Positions 8,776 through 16,588 of a stretch of 47,013 nucleotides of DNA are shown here, in pieces (the stretch's first letter is position 1; every line of letters starts with the position of its first letter). The position numbers and the translations under genes are program-made. This DNA comes from Eubacteriaceae bacterium (GTDB lineage: Bacteria; Bacillota; Clostridia; Lachnospirales; Lachnospiraceae), in NCBI GenBank assembly GCA_910574915.1, contig CAJTCR010000040.1, positions 1-47,013 of the forward strand. Reading direction: 5' to 3'. Under the pieces are notes generated by a model that did not search any database, had not been told where the DNA came from, and saw only the letters and a program-made list of their open reading frames with translations.

Positions 8776-9681
8776 ATGACGAAGCTAGAGATGGCTCTGG
8801 TATGCTTTTTAAATACGCAGCATAAAAAGAATGCATATACGTTTGAAAAATATCAGAAGCTGCATCATGTAAAATACCAAAAAGAAATGCCGTCTGAATA
8901 CTTGCGGATGCTCAGAAGCCAGTATGATGGAGACAGCATAAAGACAGCTTACGAGCTTAAGACTTATTATATGGAAAACGGGGTGCTTTCCAATACGATT
9001 GTACTAAAGATGCGTCCCAAATCACCGAATTCGCAGAAAATAAAAGCGATAAAAATTCACAGCGAATTAAAGAAAAGCGATCAGGAATACAGCTATCATG
9101 CGATAGAAGTGTTTAAAGAGCATGGAAAATATAAGGTGTTTGATATTTTGCACAGCGACCGGTCCGTCTGGCTGGAAAGCTACCTTGACAATGTATGCAT
9201 CACAAACAGATGTCCAAGGCAGCAGCTACGATACGATATGGCGTACCTGGCGCCCTGCCATGCGTTTGCCGATAATATGCAGGAGCTGTCCGATCTGATG
9301 CGGTATTTGGATAAAACATATGGTATTGGTAAACCAAGGCTTAATATGGTCAGCATCCAGGATAAATATAACAGGGTGTGCGAGGTTTCCGATGAGATCA
9401 TTATGGATTTTGACGCATTTGGCTGGACATTTGGAGTTACGGGAAAAGAAGTCATTGCAGCATGTAAAAGGATTTATGATATCCTGACGGGAATACGCTT
9501 CAATATACTTCATTTGCTTTGCCTTGGGCATGTGATGAATGACTTGCTGATCTGCGCTACGATGGAAGAGGCATTGTTTGATGACAGAATAATATGTGAG
9601 ATGTTGGAATTCTATATGATTACTGGAAGATACGAAATGTGGGAGGATATAAAAAGCAATGAATTACAGTACGATTATTAA
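8776..9681 (+). CDS. Unknown protein, possible transglutaminase-like fold
   Basis: A 301-residue protein I cannot assign with confidence. It starts at ATG 8776 behind AAAGGAGG. Residues 52-80 (G-D-S54-I-K-T-A, then a helix and a strand) and 106-125 (H108-A-I-E-V ... Y-K-V-F-D123) resemble the Cys-His-Asp layout of transglutaminase-like or papain-like proteins, except that the usual Cys would be Ser54. This is a pattern seen by eye, not a firm assignment. Its 3' end overlaps the GHKL-DUF3883 gene by 23 bases, so the two are almost certainly co-translated. Confidence 0.72.
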   Translation: MTKLEMALVCFLNTQHKKNAYTFEKYQKLHHVKYQKEMPSEYLRMLRSQYDGDSIKTAYELKTYYMENGVLSNTIVLKMRPKSPNSQKIKAIKIHSELKKSDQEYSYHAIEVFKEHGKYKVFDILHSDRSVWLESYLDNVCITNRCPRQQLRYDMAYLAPCHAFADNMQELSDLMRYLDKTYGIGKPRLNMVSIQDKYNRVCEVSDEIIMDFDAFGWTFGVTGKEVIAACKRIYDILTGIRFNILHLLCLGHVMNDLLICATMEEALFDDRIICEMLEFYMITGRYEMWEDIKSNELQYDY

Positions 9682-12600
9682 CGAAAGCATTGAGAAAGTA
9701 TACCAGAACGGAATCGCTACAAAGATATTGCAGCATATGGACAGGATACGCAATGTGAGCGATCTTGGACAGGCAAGAAGATGGATTATGGAGCTGTTGC
9801 AGAACAGCCAGGATACGGCTTATGACGGACAGGCAGTCAGGGTCAAGGTCATGTTGGATGAGGACAAGCTGCAATTTTTACATAATGGGAAGCCTTTTCG
9901 CACAAAGGATATCCTTTCGATCGTAAATCAGGTGTCTTCCAAAGACCCGGATGAGAATACGGTCGGCAAGTTTGGTACGGGATTTATGACGACGTATCAG
10001 CTTAGCGAGGTTGTTGAGATTCAGTCGGTCTTAAAGGACGAAGGGCTGCCGTTTAAGCCGTTTTCTGTAAAAATCGACCGCAGGGGTGCGGACAAGGAGG
10101 AAATATTACAAAGTATTTTTCAGACGATGGAAGAGTTAAAAAGCGCGGATGAAGCGCAAGAGCTGCATGATTATGATGCGGATGCTTTTCATACAAAATT
10201 TATCTACCATCTGGAAGAAGAACGGAGCCGCCAGGTGGCAAGGACGGGAATGGATGACTTAAAAGAAACGATCCTGTATGTGCTGCTGTTTTCAAAAAAG
10301 ATCGGCAGTGTGGAGCTGGTATACCACGGCAAGGCAGGGACGGAAAGCATTTGCTACAAGCGCGGGGAAGACAAAGAGATCCGTGACGGCATCTGCCAGA
10401 TGGTGATTTGGGAAACGACACAAAGCGGCGCTGGAAGCAGGCAGACACAGCATCGTATGATGTATGACAAAAAGGATGGGCTAACGATTGCGGCATGTAT
10501 GGATGCGGATGCAGGATTTTTGAAAATTCCAGAATTGGTGCCGCGTATTTTTGTAGGGTTTCCGCTGATTGGAGCTGAGGATTTTCCGTTTCCGGTTATT
10601 TTAAACAGTGAAAAATTTTATCCAAATGAACCGCGCAGCGGGATTTCACTGGTAGATAATGTAAATTCAAAAGATGCGGCGGAAAATAAGGCGCTTATGG
10701 AGCAGGCGGTTTTGCTGTACAAGCATTTTCTGCATACGTTGGTGCAGCTTTCTTATACAGGGTTAGAGCATCTTATTTCTATGCCGGAATGGAAGCCGGA
10801 CAAGGAAATGTCGGAAAGCTGGGTAAAAGAGCATTTGTACCAGGCAGTTTACAAAATCGTGTCAAAGGAGCCGATGATCGCCACCGCGTCTGGGTACTGC
10901 TGTCTGGAGACGGATGGGATGTACCTTGTAAGCGCAGAGACGAAAGCAGAGCAGGACGGTGTAAAAAAGCTGTTGTCTGCACTGCGGGGATATCTGGTGC
11001 CCGTGGGAGAAGATGGCTGGCTGGAAGCATTTGCAGGGTATGAGCAGCATCAAAACAAAGTGCTGCGGCTGCAAGACCTGCTGCGCCAGGCGCAGACGCT
11101 GCTTGCGAACCATCTGGAGGAAGAGCGGATGCCGGCGATGGAATGGTGCCGCAGCCTGTATCGGCTTGGCATGGAAAACCATGAACTGGCGGTAGCAATC
11201 AGCGCGGGCGAAATAGCTGTCTTTCCAAATCAAAATGCGCAGGACTGGCAGGAAAGAAAGCTGTTTCGAAAGAATGAGCTGTACCAGGCAGCCAATATAC
11301 CTGAGATCTTAAAGGATGTCAGCGAAGCGCTGGATGCGCTTCCTGCACCAGAAGAGGAAATAAGCATACGCAAAAAACTGCTGCATCAGGATTTTATAGA
11401 TCAGGACAAGCTGCTTATGGAGTATCCTTCAATGGAACTGTATAATTACATCGCAAAACGCACAAACAGGCAGTTTCGGGTATCTGGTTTCAGTGCAAGG
11501 CAGGCGCAGTGTATGCAGGCATGGCACAATGCGTGGCGGATGATGCTCGCCTGCTGTCCAGATGAAGAGATGTACCTGCTGGCAGAAAAAGGCTGGACGC
11601 AGGAGCTGCCGGAATATGAGCCGCCTGTGCAAAAAGCAGATGATTTTATGTGGAAAAATACGTATGTCGGCGTACTGTCTGAAATGATCGAAGAGGTGCA
11701 AAGCAAGGGCAGCCTGGAGCAGGTACAAAGCCATTTTTCCAAAATCGGGGCAGAGGAATTTTATGACTGGTATAACTGCCTGCTGAAAAAAGCGGCACAG
11801 TATATTTTTTCGTTTAACGCCGCAGTCTATCCAAACCAGAACGGAGAGCTGCATGTACTGAGTGATCTGCAAAAGGATGAGATGGTGCACGGAGAATTAA
11901 AAGACATTGCGCAGGGCTTTGCGCCGTTTGACAAAAGCTGCGGCATATACAGCATACTGCTGGATCAGGAAATAAAGACAGATCCGACGCATGTGTGCAG
12001 CGACATGGAGGCTGCACGTAAAGTGAGCTCGGCAGTTACAACGCTTTTGTCGCAGCAGGAGCTTTCTGCCGCAGAGATGTCGTATCAGGAGTCGTGCACA
12101 AGGCTGCTTGCCTGGATTCAGGAGCATCCTGCCGAGGCACAGAGGCTATTTCCGGCATTTTGTAAAGAAGAAGACCAGATGCGGCTGTTAACGGCAAAAG
12201 CAGCAGTGGTGATCCAGAAAAAAGCAAGCGCGTATGAAGAGCTGCTTTCCGAGCTTGGAACGGATGATCCAGACAAGGCAATGGAAAAAATCATACAAAT
12301 GCGTTCCGCGGCGGAGGCTTCCCTGAAAGCGGAGGAAGAATCGCACGGCACTCAGAAATCCGGCAGCTACTTTGACAATGACAATGATATTTTTTATGAC
12401 GACAGCCTGCTGGAATACTGCCCGCAGGAAGTCTTGCAGGAAACGCTGCAAGAAATCGGCAAGGCAGGCGAGCAGTACGCATTTTTTAAGATCCGGGAAT
12501 ATTTGTCTGCGCACGGCTATGTACTGCTGCGGGAATCGGCGGCAGAGCTTTGCTTTGCAAAAGAGGAGGATGCGGACAGCCTTGCCGTCGTCACTTACCC

Positions 12601-12913
12601 GGACGCAGACGGATACCATCAGCCTGGATATGATATTCTTGTTACAGTAAGTGAAAAAGAGATAAAAAAGGCATACTATTTTGAAGTCAAAACACATACG
12701 ACTTCCAGTATTGTGAAAAATATGCTGTATATTTCAAACGAACAGATGGCGCTTGCGGCGAGGAAACATGAAAGATACTATATTCTGAATGTGCAGTATC
12801 ATTACCAGAAAATGCAGGGGGAGAGGGTGGAAGCCTATCAGGACCCGGTGGCAAGAATTGCGGATGGTACGCTGAGGAACGCGGATACAAAATATATTTT
12901 CCAGATTGCTTAG
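9659..12913 (+). CDS. GHKL (sacsin-like) ATPase fused to DUF3883 nuclease-like domain
   Basis: A 1084-residue protein. The N-terminal GHKL ATPase has N-box E45-x-x-Q48-N49-x-x-D52, an HNGKPF motif at 75-80 where classical GHKL proteins have D-x-G, and G2 loop G103-K-F-G106-T-G108-F. The C-terminal 150 residues match the DUF3883 pattern: G-K-A-G-E-Q-Y near 934, then D992 and E1009-V-K1011, the D...E-x-K layout of PD-(D/E)XK nucleases. The middle is Gln/Glu-rich and unassigned. GGGAGG at 9641-9646 lies 12 bases before the ATG. An ATP-gated nuclease is the natural reading, but activity is inferred. The TAG stop at 12911-12913 may belong to the left end of a deleted palindromic element. Confidence 0.85.
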   Translation: MNYSTIINESIEKVYQNGIATKILQHMDRIRNVSDLGQARRWIMELLQNSQDTAYDGQAVRVKVMLDEDKLQFLHNGKPFRTKDILSIVNQVSSKDPDENTVGKFGTGFMTTYQLSEVVEIQSVLKDEGLPFKPFSVKIDRRGADKEEILQSIFQTMEELKSADEAQELHDYDADAFHTKFIYHLEEERSRQVARTGMDDLKETILYVLLFSKKIGSVELVYHGKAGTESICYKRGEDKEIRDGICQMVIWETTQSGAGSRQTQHRMMYDKKDGLTIAACMDADAGFLKIPELVPRIFVGFPLIGAEDFPFPVILNSEKFYPNEPRSGISLVDNVNSKDAAENKALMEQAVLLYKHFLHTLVQLSYTGLEHLISMPEWKPDKEMSESWVKEHLYQAVYKIVSKEPMIATASGYCCLETDGMYLVSAETKAEQDGVKKLLSALRGYLVPVGEDGWLEAFAGYEQHQNKVLRLQDLLRQAQTLLANHLEEERMPAMEWCRSLYRLGMENHELAVAISAGEIAVFPNQNAQDWQERKLFRKNELYQAANIPEILKDVSEALDALPAPEEEISIRKKLLHQDFIDQDKLLMEYPSMELYNYIAKRTNRQFRVSGFSARQAQCMQAWHNAWRMMLACCPDEEMYLLAEKGWTQELPEYEPPVQKADDFMWKNTYVGVLSEMIEEVQSKGSLEQVQSHFSKIGAEEFYDWYNCLLKKAAQYIFSFNAAVYPNQNGELHVLSDLQKDEMVHGELKDIAQGFAPFDKSCGIYSILLDQEIKTDPTHVCSDMEAARKVSSAVTTLLSQQELSAAEMSYQESCTRLLAWIQEHPAEAQRLFPAFCKEEDQMRLLTAKAAVVIQKKASAYEELLSELGTDDPDKAMEKIIQMRSAAEASLKAEEESHGTQKSGSYFDNDNDIFYDDSLLEYCPQEVLQETLQEIGKAGEQYAFFKIREYLSAHGYVLLRESAAELCFAKEEDADSLAVVTYPDADGYHQPGYDILVTVSEKEIKKAYYFEVKTHTTSSIVKNMLYISNEQMALAARKHERYYILNVQYHYQKMQGERVEAYQDPVARIADGTLRNADTKYIFQIA

Positions 12914-12996
12914 TGTGGGACGCCAGGAGCGTGGATTGGCACGCTCTGGCTGCTCTTCGTAAGTGCTACTAAAACAAGCCCGATATAGTTTTGTTT
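12911..12996 (+). repeat. Internally deleted palindromic element (copy R8)
   Basis: Only the outer parts of the palindromic family remain: TAGTG, GGGACGCCAGG, then directly the right-arm sequence (CTGGCTGCTCTTCG...AAGTGCTAC) and the right-end GATATAGTTTTGTTTG. The central 240 or so bases found in full copies are missing. It lies immediately after the GHKL-DUF3883 gene. Confidence 0.75.
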
Positions 12997-13335
12997 GTGT
13001 TTCAAAGGCTGTTCTCACTACATGACATACAGCTTCATCATTTTCGCAGATATGATTTTAAAGGGCTACATAAAACGTTAAAAAAATCAGGATATGTCGT
13101 AAAGGATTATTCTTACTTTTATTTCAGCCGTATCTTTTTGCGTATCATTAGTAAGAGAAAAACACAAAATCTTGGTATGTGGAATCGCTCGGAAAAAAGT
13201 TTGTTTACGATGATGATCAAGCGGTGTTTAAATATGGATTATCGTGTTTTACGGTTTTTGTCAGACAGAGGAATACATATAGGAGGGCTTTCTCTGCTTA
13301 TAATATGCGAAAGAAGGAAAAAGAAAAGGAAATAA
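12991..13335 (+). pseudogene. C-terminal remnant of a SAM-dependent methyltransferase
   Basis: About 105 residues resemble the end of a class I (type 11/12) methyltransferase: LFSLHDIQLHHFRRYDF, a GYVVKDY strand, an aromatic helical stretch, and a final GGLSLLIICERR strand. The SAM-binding N-terminal half is absent; the upstream DNA is the deleted palindromic element R8. There is no ribosome binding site or sensible start codon, so this is called a broken gene. Loss of the 5' part together with, or after, element insertion is an inference. An alternative is a short unrelated protein. Confidence 0.5.
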
Positions 13336-13349
13336 CAGTATTCGTTTTC

Positions 13350-13410
13350 GTCAATACTATTTTGATATATTTCGAAATAGTATTGACTTTTCTTTTTTAT
13401 GTGATACATT
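13350..13410 (+). promoter_or_regulatory. Promoter and dyad operator of the sdpR-sdpI operon
   Basis: TTGACT (13383-13388), 16-base spacer and TACATT (13405-13410) form a promoter. A perfect 13-bp inverted repeat, GTCAATACTATTT (13350-13362) with AAATAGTATTGAC (13375-13387), overlaps the -35 box. That placement suits repression by the ArsR-type regulator encoded just downstream. Confidence 0.6.
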
Positions 13411-13467
13411 TCTATTTAGATAAACATCAAAATAGTTTTTGTAAAACAAGAAAGGAGGAGACGGCAA

Positions 13468-13530
13468 ATGCAGTGGATAAGCGAGGTGAGAAAACGTGGG
13501 GATGCAGGAAACACTAAAAGCGCTCTCTGA
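13468..13530 (+). CDS. Possible 20-residue leader peptide overlapping sdpR
   Basis: ATG 13468 follows a strong AAAGGAGG (13451-13458) and reads 20 codons (MQWISEVRKRG...) to TGA at 13528-13530, in a different frame from sdpR and across its start. The ribosome binding site here is far better than the one before sdpR (GAGGTGAG, inside this small frame), so sdpR may be translated by coupling or reinitiation. No homology is known to me; it could be a chance frame. Confidence 0.35.
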   Translation: MQWISEVRKRGDAGNTKSAL

Positions 13531-13777
13531 CCCGGTGCGGAGGGACATTTTGGAGCTGCTTAAAAGCGGGAGGCTTCCAGCCGGAGAGATTGCAAAGCAT
13601 TTTACATTATCGGCTGCGACAATTTCACATCATTTGAATCAGTTAAAAAAAGCTGGGCTTTTAGTGGAAACGAAGTATAAAAATTTTGTATTTTATGAAA
13701 TCAATGTAACTGTATTTGAAGAAGTATTTCTTTGGATTTCAAGATTTATGGGAGGGCAAGAACATGAAAGAAAATAG
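13496..13777 (+). CDS. ArsR-family regulator, SdpR-like
   Basis: A 93-residue winged-helix repressor. QETLKALSDPVRRDILELLKSG and the recognition-helix region EIAKHFTLSAATISHHLNQLKKAGLL are classic ArsR/SdpR. No metal-binding Cys pair is seen, consistent with the SdpR branch. A GTG at 13496 lies 9 bases after GAGG; ATG 13502 is the alternative start. The gene overlaps the following SdpI gene by 14 bases. In Bacillus, SdpR and the membrane immunity protein SdpI form one autoregulated circuit, and the same arrangement is seen here. Confidence 0.85.
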   Translation: MGMQETLKALSDPVRRDILELLKSGRLPAGEIAKHFTLSAATISHHLNQLKKAGLLVETKYKNFVFYEINVTVFEEVFLWISRFMGGQEHERK

Positions 13778-14408
13778 TGAAAAAGGAAAGAAACAATGGA
13801 TACTGTCGTCTACGCTGTGTCTGCTGCCGTTGTTCGTATCGGCAATGGTCTATCAAAAGCTGCCTGAGCAGATGGCAGTGCATTGGAATATGGCTGGCGA
13901 GGCAAATAGATTTGTACCGAAAGTAATAGGCGCGTGGGCAGTTCCTGTTCTGCTGCTGGGGCTTCATCTGGCAGTGGTGATACGGGCAGAGCACGGATTC
14001 AAAGAAGGGCAGGCAGCGCGTATGACAAAACTTTTATGCCTGTGGGCAGTTCCGGTGGTCTCGGTGCTGACCGTTCCTGCATCGCTCCTTTTAGCTGCGG
14101 GATACCAACTGGAAATAAACAGGATCGTATTGTCTGTTATAGGGGTGCTGCTTGTTGTGACAGGCAATTACCTGCCGAAGAACATGCAAAACAGCGTTAT
14201 TGGGTATAAGCTGCCGTGGACTTTGGGTGACGCGGATAACTGGAATAAAACGCACAGGTTTGCAGGGAAAGCATGGATCGCTGCTGGATTTTTGCTTTTG
14301 GTCTTTGCGATGACAGGCATCCAGGCAGGTTGGTATTTGCTCGGAATCTGCCTGGCTGTCCTGCTGCTGCCGGCTGGCTATTCTTTTTTTATCGGCAGCC
14401 CCAAATAG
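13764..14408 (+). CDS. SdpI-family membrane protein (DUF1648 + SdpI)
   Basis: A 214-residue integral membrane protein with about six hydrophobic segments. The N-terminal part (YQKLPEQMAVHWNMAGEANRFVPK) is the DUF1648 signature and the C-terminal part (GNYLPKNMQNSVIGYKLPWTLGDADNWNKTHRFAGKAW) is the SdpI signature. SdpI gives immunity to the SDP toxin and signals to SdpR in Bacillus; no toxin gene (sdpC) is seen here, so the trigger is unknown. GGGAGGG at 13751-13757 fixes ATG 13764 rather than the longer frame. The gene overlaps sdpR. Confidence 0.87.
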   Translation: MKENSEKGKKQWILSSTLCLLPLFVSAMVYQKLPEQMAVHWNMAGEANRFVPKVIGAWAVPVLLLGLHLAVVIRAEHGFKEGQAARMTKLLCLWAVPVVSVLTVPASLLLAAGYQLEINRIVLSVIGVLLVVTGNYLPKNMQNSVIGYKLPWTLGDADNWNKTHRFAGKAWIAAGFLLLVFAMTGIQAGWYLLGICLAVLLLPAGYSFFIGSPK

Positions 14409-14416
14409 GGATAGTC

Positions 14417-14752
14417 TAGTGCTACAGAAAACAATTTTGAGTTGCTTTGGTATTTTTTATAGGAAGGGACGCCGGGAAAGAGGATGTGCATCCCCTGGCG
14501 GCGTCCGTTCCAGAATGCTAAGAAGCCCTATGCCTTCTGCTGTTACGCTGTGGCTGTGGACGGTCGCGGCACCTAGTTCGCTGCCTGCTGGCAGCTAAAG
14601 GTGCCGCTTGGCTGCGCCCCTGGTTGTCCAGCAGAATACGAAGGGCTTCTAAGCATTCTTCCAAAGCCGCCGCCAGGGGATGCACATCCTCTCTCCCGGC
14701 TGCTATTCGTAAGTGCTACGAAACAAGCTCAATATGGTTTGTTCGCTCTAGT
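14417..14752 (+). repeat. Palindromic element, copy R1 (forward)
   Basis: A copy of about 336 bp lying 8 bases after the sdpI stop. The left end is TAGTGCTACAG and the right end TTGTTCGCTCTAGTG. Nested pairing is visible: the arm segment around 14475-14500 (core TGTGCATCCC) pairs with 14670-14695, GTTCCAGAATG pairs with CATTCTTCC, and a central hairpin GCGGCACC...GGTGCCGC has a GCTGCC/GGCAGC tip. No protein-coding potential is supported; small frames through it are by-products of the palindrome. Confidence 0.9.
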
Positions 14753-14916
14753 GGATTTTTGTTGTATTTCGTGGTATGCTGTAAAGGTGGGATGTGAAAA
14801 TACACAAAAAATGGACAGGTGCGGTGGAACGGTCAGAGCGGATGAAATATAGCAAAAAATTATGGGATGCTTGTGGAAAGCAGCCTGCGTAGGCTTTCGT
14901 ACGGATGGAGGATGTT

Positions 14917-16491
14917 ATGGGAAGATATTTGAATTTGGGAAATGCGGGGTTTGCATCTATTCGAAAAGATTTGTATGTAGATAAATCAGGGGTCATTTCA
15001 CTGATTAACCGTACGCTTGGAACACAGAATAAACTGACCTGTGTCAGCCGTCCAAGGAGGTTTGGAAAATCTTTTACGGCAAAAATGCTATGTGCCTATT
15101 ATGACAAAAGCTGTGATTCCATGTCATTGTTTTCGGATCTGGAAATAGCAGCAGATCATACTTTTTGCAGGCATCTGAATCAGTATGATGTTATTTATCT
15201 GGATATTACCTGGTTTTTATCGACGGTAGGAGATATCCAGGATACAGTAACGTATTTGCAGCAGGAAGTAATCCAGGAACTGTCGGAAGCGTTTCCGAAT
15301 GTTACGGCACAGAAGCATTCCCTGCCGCTTGCTTTGTCGGATATTTGCCAGGCGGTTTCACGGAAATTTATTATCATTATTGATGAATGGGATGCATTAT
15401 TTCGAGAGGCAAAAGAAAATGAACCTGTACAAAAAGAGTATATAAAGCTGCTCAGGAGCTTGTTTAAAAGCAGCCAGACAGATCTTATTGTGGAAGCGGC
15501 TTATCTGACCGGGATCCTGCCGCTGAAAAAATACGGCACACAATCCGCATTAACGGATTTTCAGGAATATACGATGATACAGCCAAAAAAGATGGCAAAA
15601 TATATGGGATTTACGCAAGAGGAAGTGCAAAAGCTGTGCGACCGGTATCAGATCGATTTTCCTGAAATGAAAAAATGGTATGACGGCTATTCTTTCCGCA
15701 CAATGAAATCTGTATACAGCCCCAATTCTGTAATGCAGGCTGTCAGAAATGAAGAGTTCAGCAGTTACTGGACACAGACAGAGACATACGAATCTTTAAA
15801 ATGTTATATAGATATGAATATGGATGGGCTGAAAGAAACGCTGATACAGATGCTTGGAGGAACAAAATGTGAGATAGATACCGGCACGTTTCAAAATGAT
15901 ATGACAAGCTTAAAAAACAGGGATGATGTGCTTACGCTGCTGGTGCATTTGGGATATCTTGCCTATGATGCCGATCAAAAATCAGTCTTTATTCCAAATG
16001 AGGAAGTCCGGCTGGAGTTTTTACGGGCTGTTAAAACAGGAAGGCATAAGCAGCTATATAAAATTATTCAGGCATCGGAGAAGCTGCTGCAAGATACGTT
16101 AAATATGGACTGTAAAAACGTTGCGGATGCAATAGAGTATATCCATAAAATTCTGGCAGCGCCTACGTTTTATAATAATGAGCAGGCGCTAAGAAGTGTC
16201 ATACGGTTTGCTTATATAAGCTGTATGGAAGAATTTCAGGAAATTCAGGAGCTTCCATCTGGAACGGGATATGCAGATGTAGTTTTTCTGCCGAAAAAAT
16301 GTTCCCAAATGCCGGTGATGATTGTAGAACTGAAATGGAACAAGAGCCCGAATCAGGCTGTCTGCCAGATCAGAGAAAGAGATTATGCACAGGTGTTTGC
16401 CGGGTATGGATGTAGAATACTTTTTGTTGGAATCAGCTATGATACAAAGACGAAAAAACATAAATGTGTAATAGAACAGCAGCAGTTATAA
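14917..16491 (+). CDS. AAA-ATPase-like / PD-(D/E)XK nuclease family protein
   Basis: A 524-residue member of the AAA-ATPase_like plus PDDEXK_9 family (PF09820/PF08011 type), abundant in gut anaerobes. It starts with the usual YLNLGNAGF, then a P-loop SRPRRFGKS (K51-S52) and Walker B IIIIDEWD (D156-E157). The C-terminal nuclease-like core keeps D454 and E471-L-K473 (ADVVF...VELKW), so the active site looks intact. GGAGG at 14907-14911 selects ATG 14917 over 14905. The physiological role of the family is not established; nearness to the GHKL island may be meaningful or may just reflect a permissive region. Confidence 0.88.
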   Translation: MGRYLNLGNAGFASIRKDLYVDKSGVISLINRTLGTQNKLTCVSRPRRFGKSFTAKMLCAYYDKSCDSMSLFSDLEIAADHTFCRHLNQYDVIYLDITWFLSTVGDIQDTVTYLQQEVIQELSEAFPNVTAQKHSLPLALSDICQAVSRKFIIIIDEWDALFREAKENEPVQKEYIKLLRSLFKSSQTDLIVEAAYLTGILPLKKYGTQSALTDFQEYTMIQPKKMAKYMGFTQEEVQKLCDRYQIDFPEMKKWYDGYSFRTMKSVYSPNSVMQAVRNEEFSSYWTQTETYESLKCYIDMNMDGLKETLIQMLGGTKCEIDTGTFQNDMTSLKNRDDVLTLLVHLGYLAYDADQKSVFIPNEEVRLEFLRAVKTGRHKQLYKIIQASEKLLQDTLNMDCKNVADAIEYIHKILAAPTFYNNEQALRSVIRFAYISCMEEFQEIQELPSGTGYADVVFLPKKCSQMPVMIVELKWNKSPNQAVCQIRERDYAQVFAGYGCRILFVGISYDTKTKKHKCVIEQQQL

Positions 16492-16525
16492 ATGCTAATC
16501 TGCATCTGAAAGCAGCTTTCTACAG

Positions 16526-16574
16526 ACAACCAGTTGCAAAAAACGATCGGGCTTTCTGTAACTGGTTGTTTGTA
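16526..16574. terminator. Terminator hairpin between convergent genes
   Basis: ACAACCAGTT (16526-16535) pairs with AACTGGTTGT (16560-16569) around a 24-base loop, followed by TTGTATGTTTT. It lies between the stops of the AAA/PD-(D/E)XK gene (+) and the MalY-like gene (-), so it can serve both. Confidence 0.55.
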
Positions 16575-16588
16575 TGTTTTACCGGCAC

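Noticed and set aside
148..12913. Assignment of the island to DISARM or BREX because of the SNF2-type helicase
   Set aside because: No DrmA/DrmB, no functional methyltransferase, no PglZ or BrxC/BrxL is present; only the helicase type is shared.
14601..14852. Open frames inside palindromic elements (also near 31331-31672 and 46118-46494)
   Set aside because: The elements are palindromic and GC-rich, so frames arise on both strands; the peptides differ between copies and have no ribosome binding sites.
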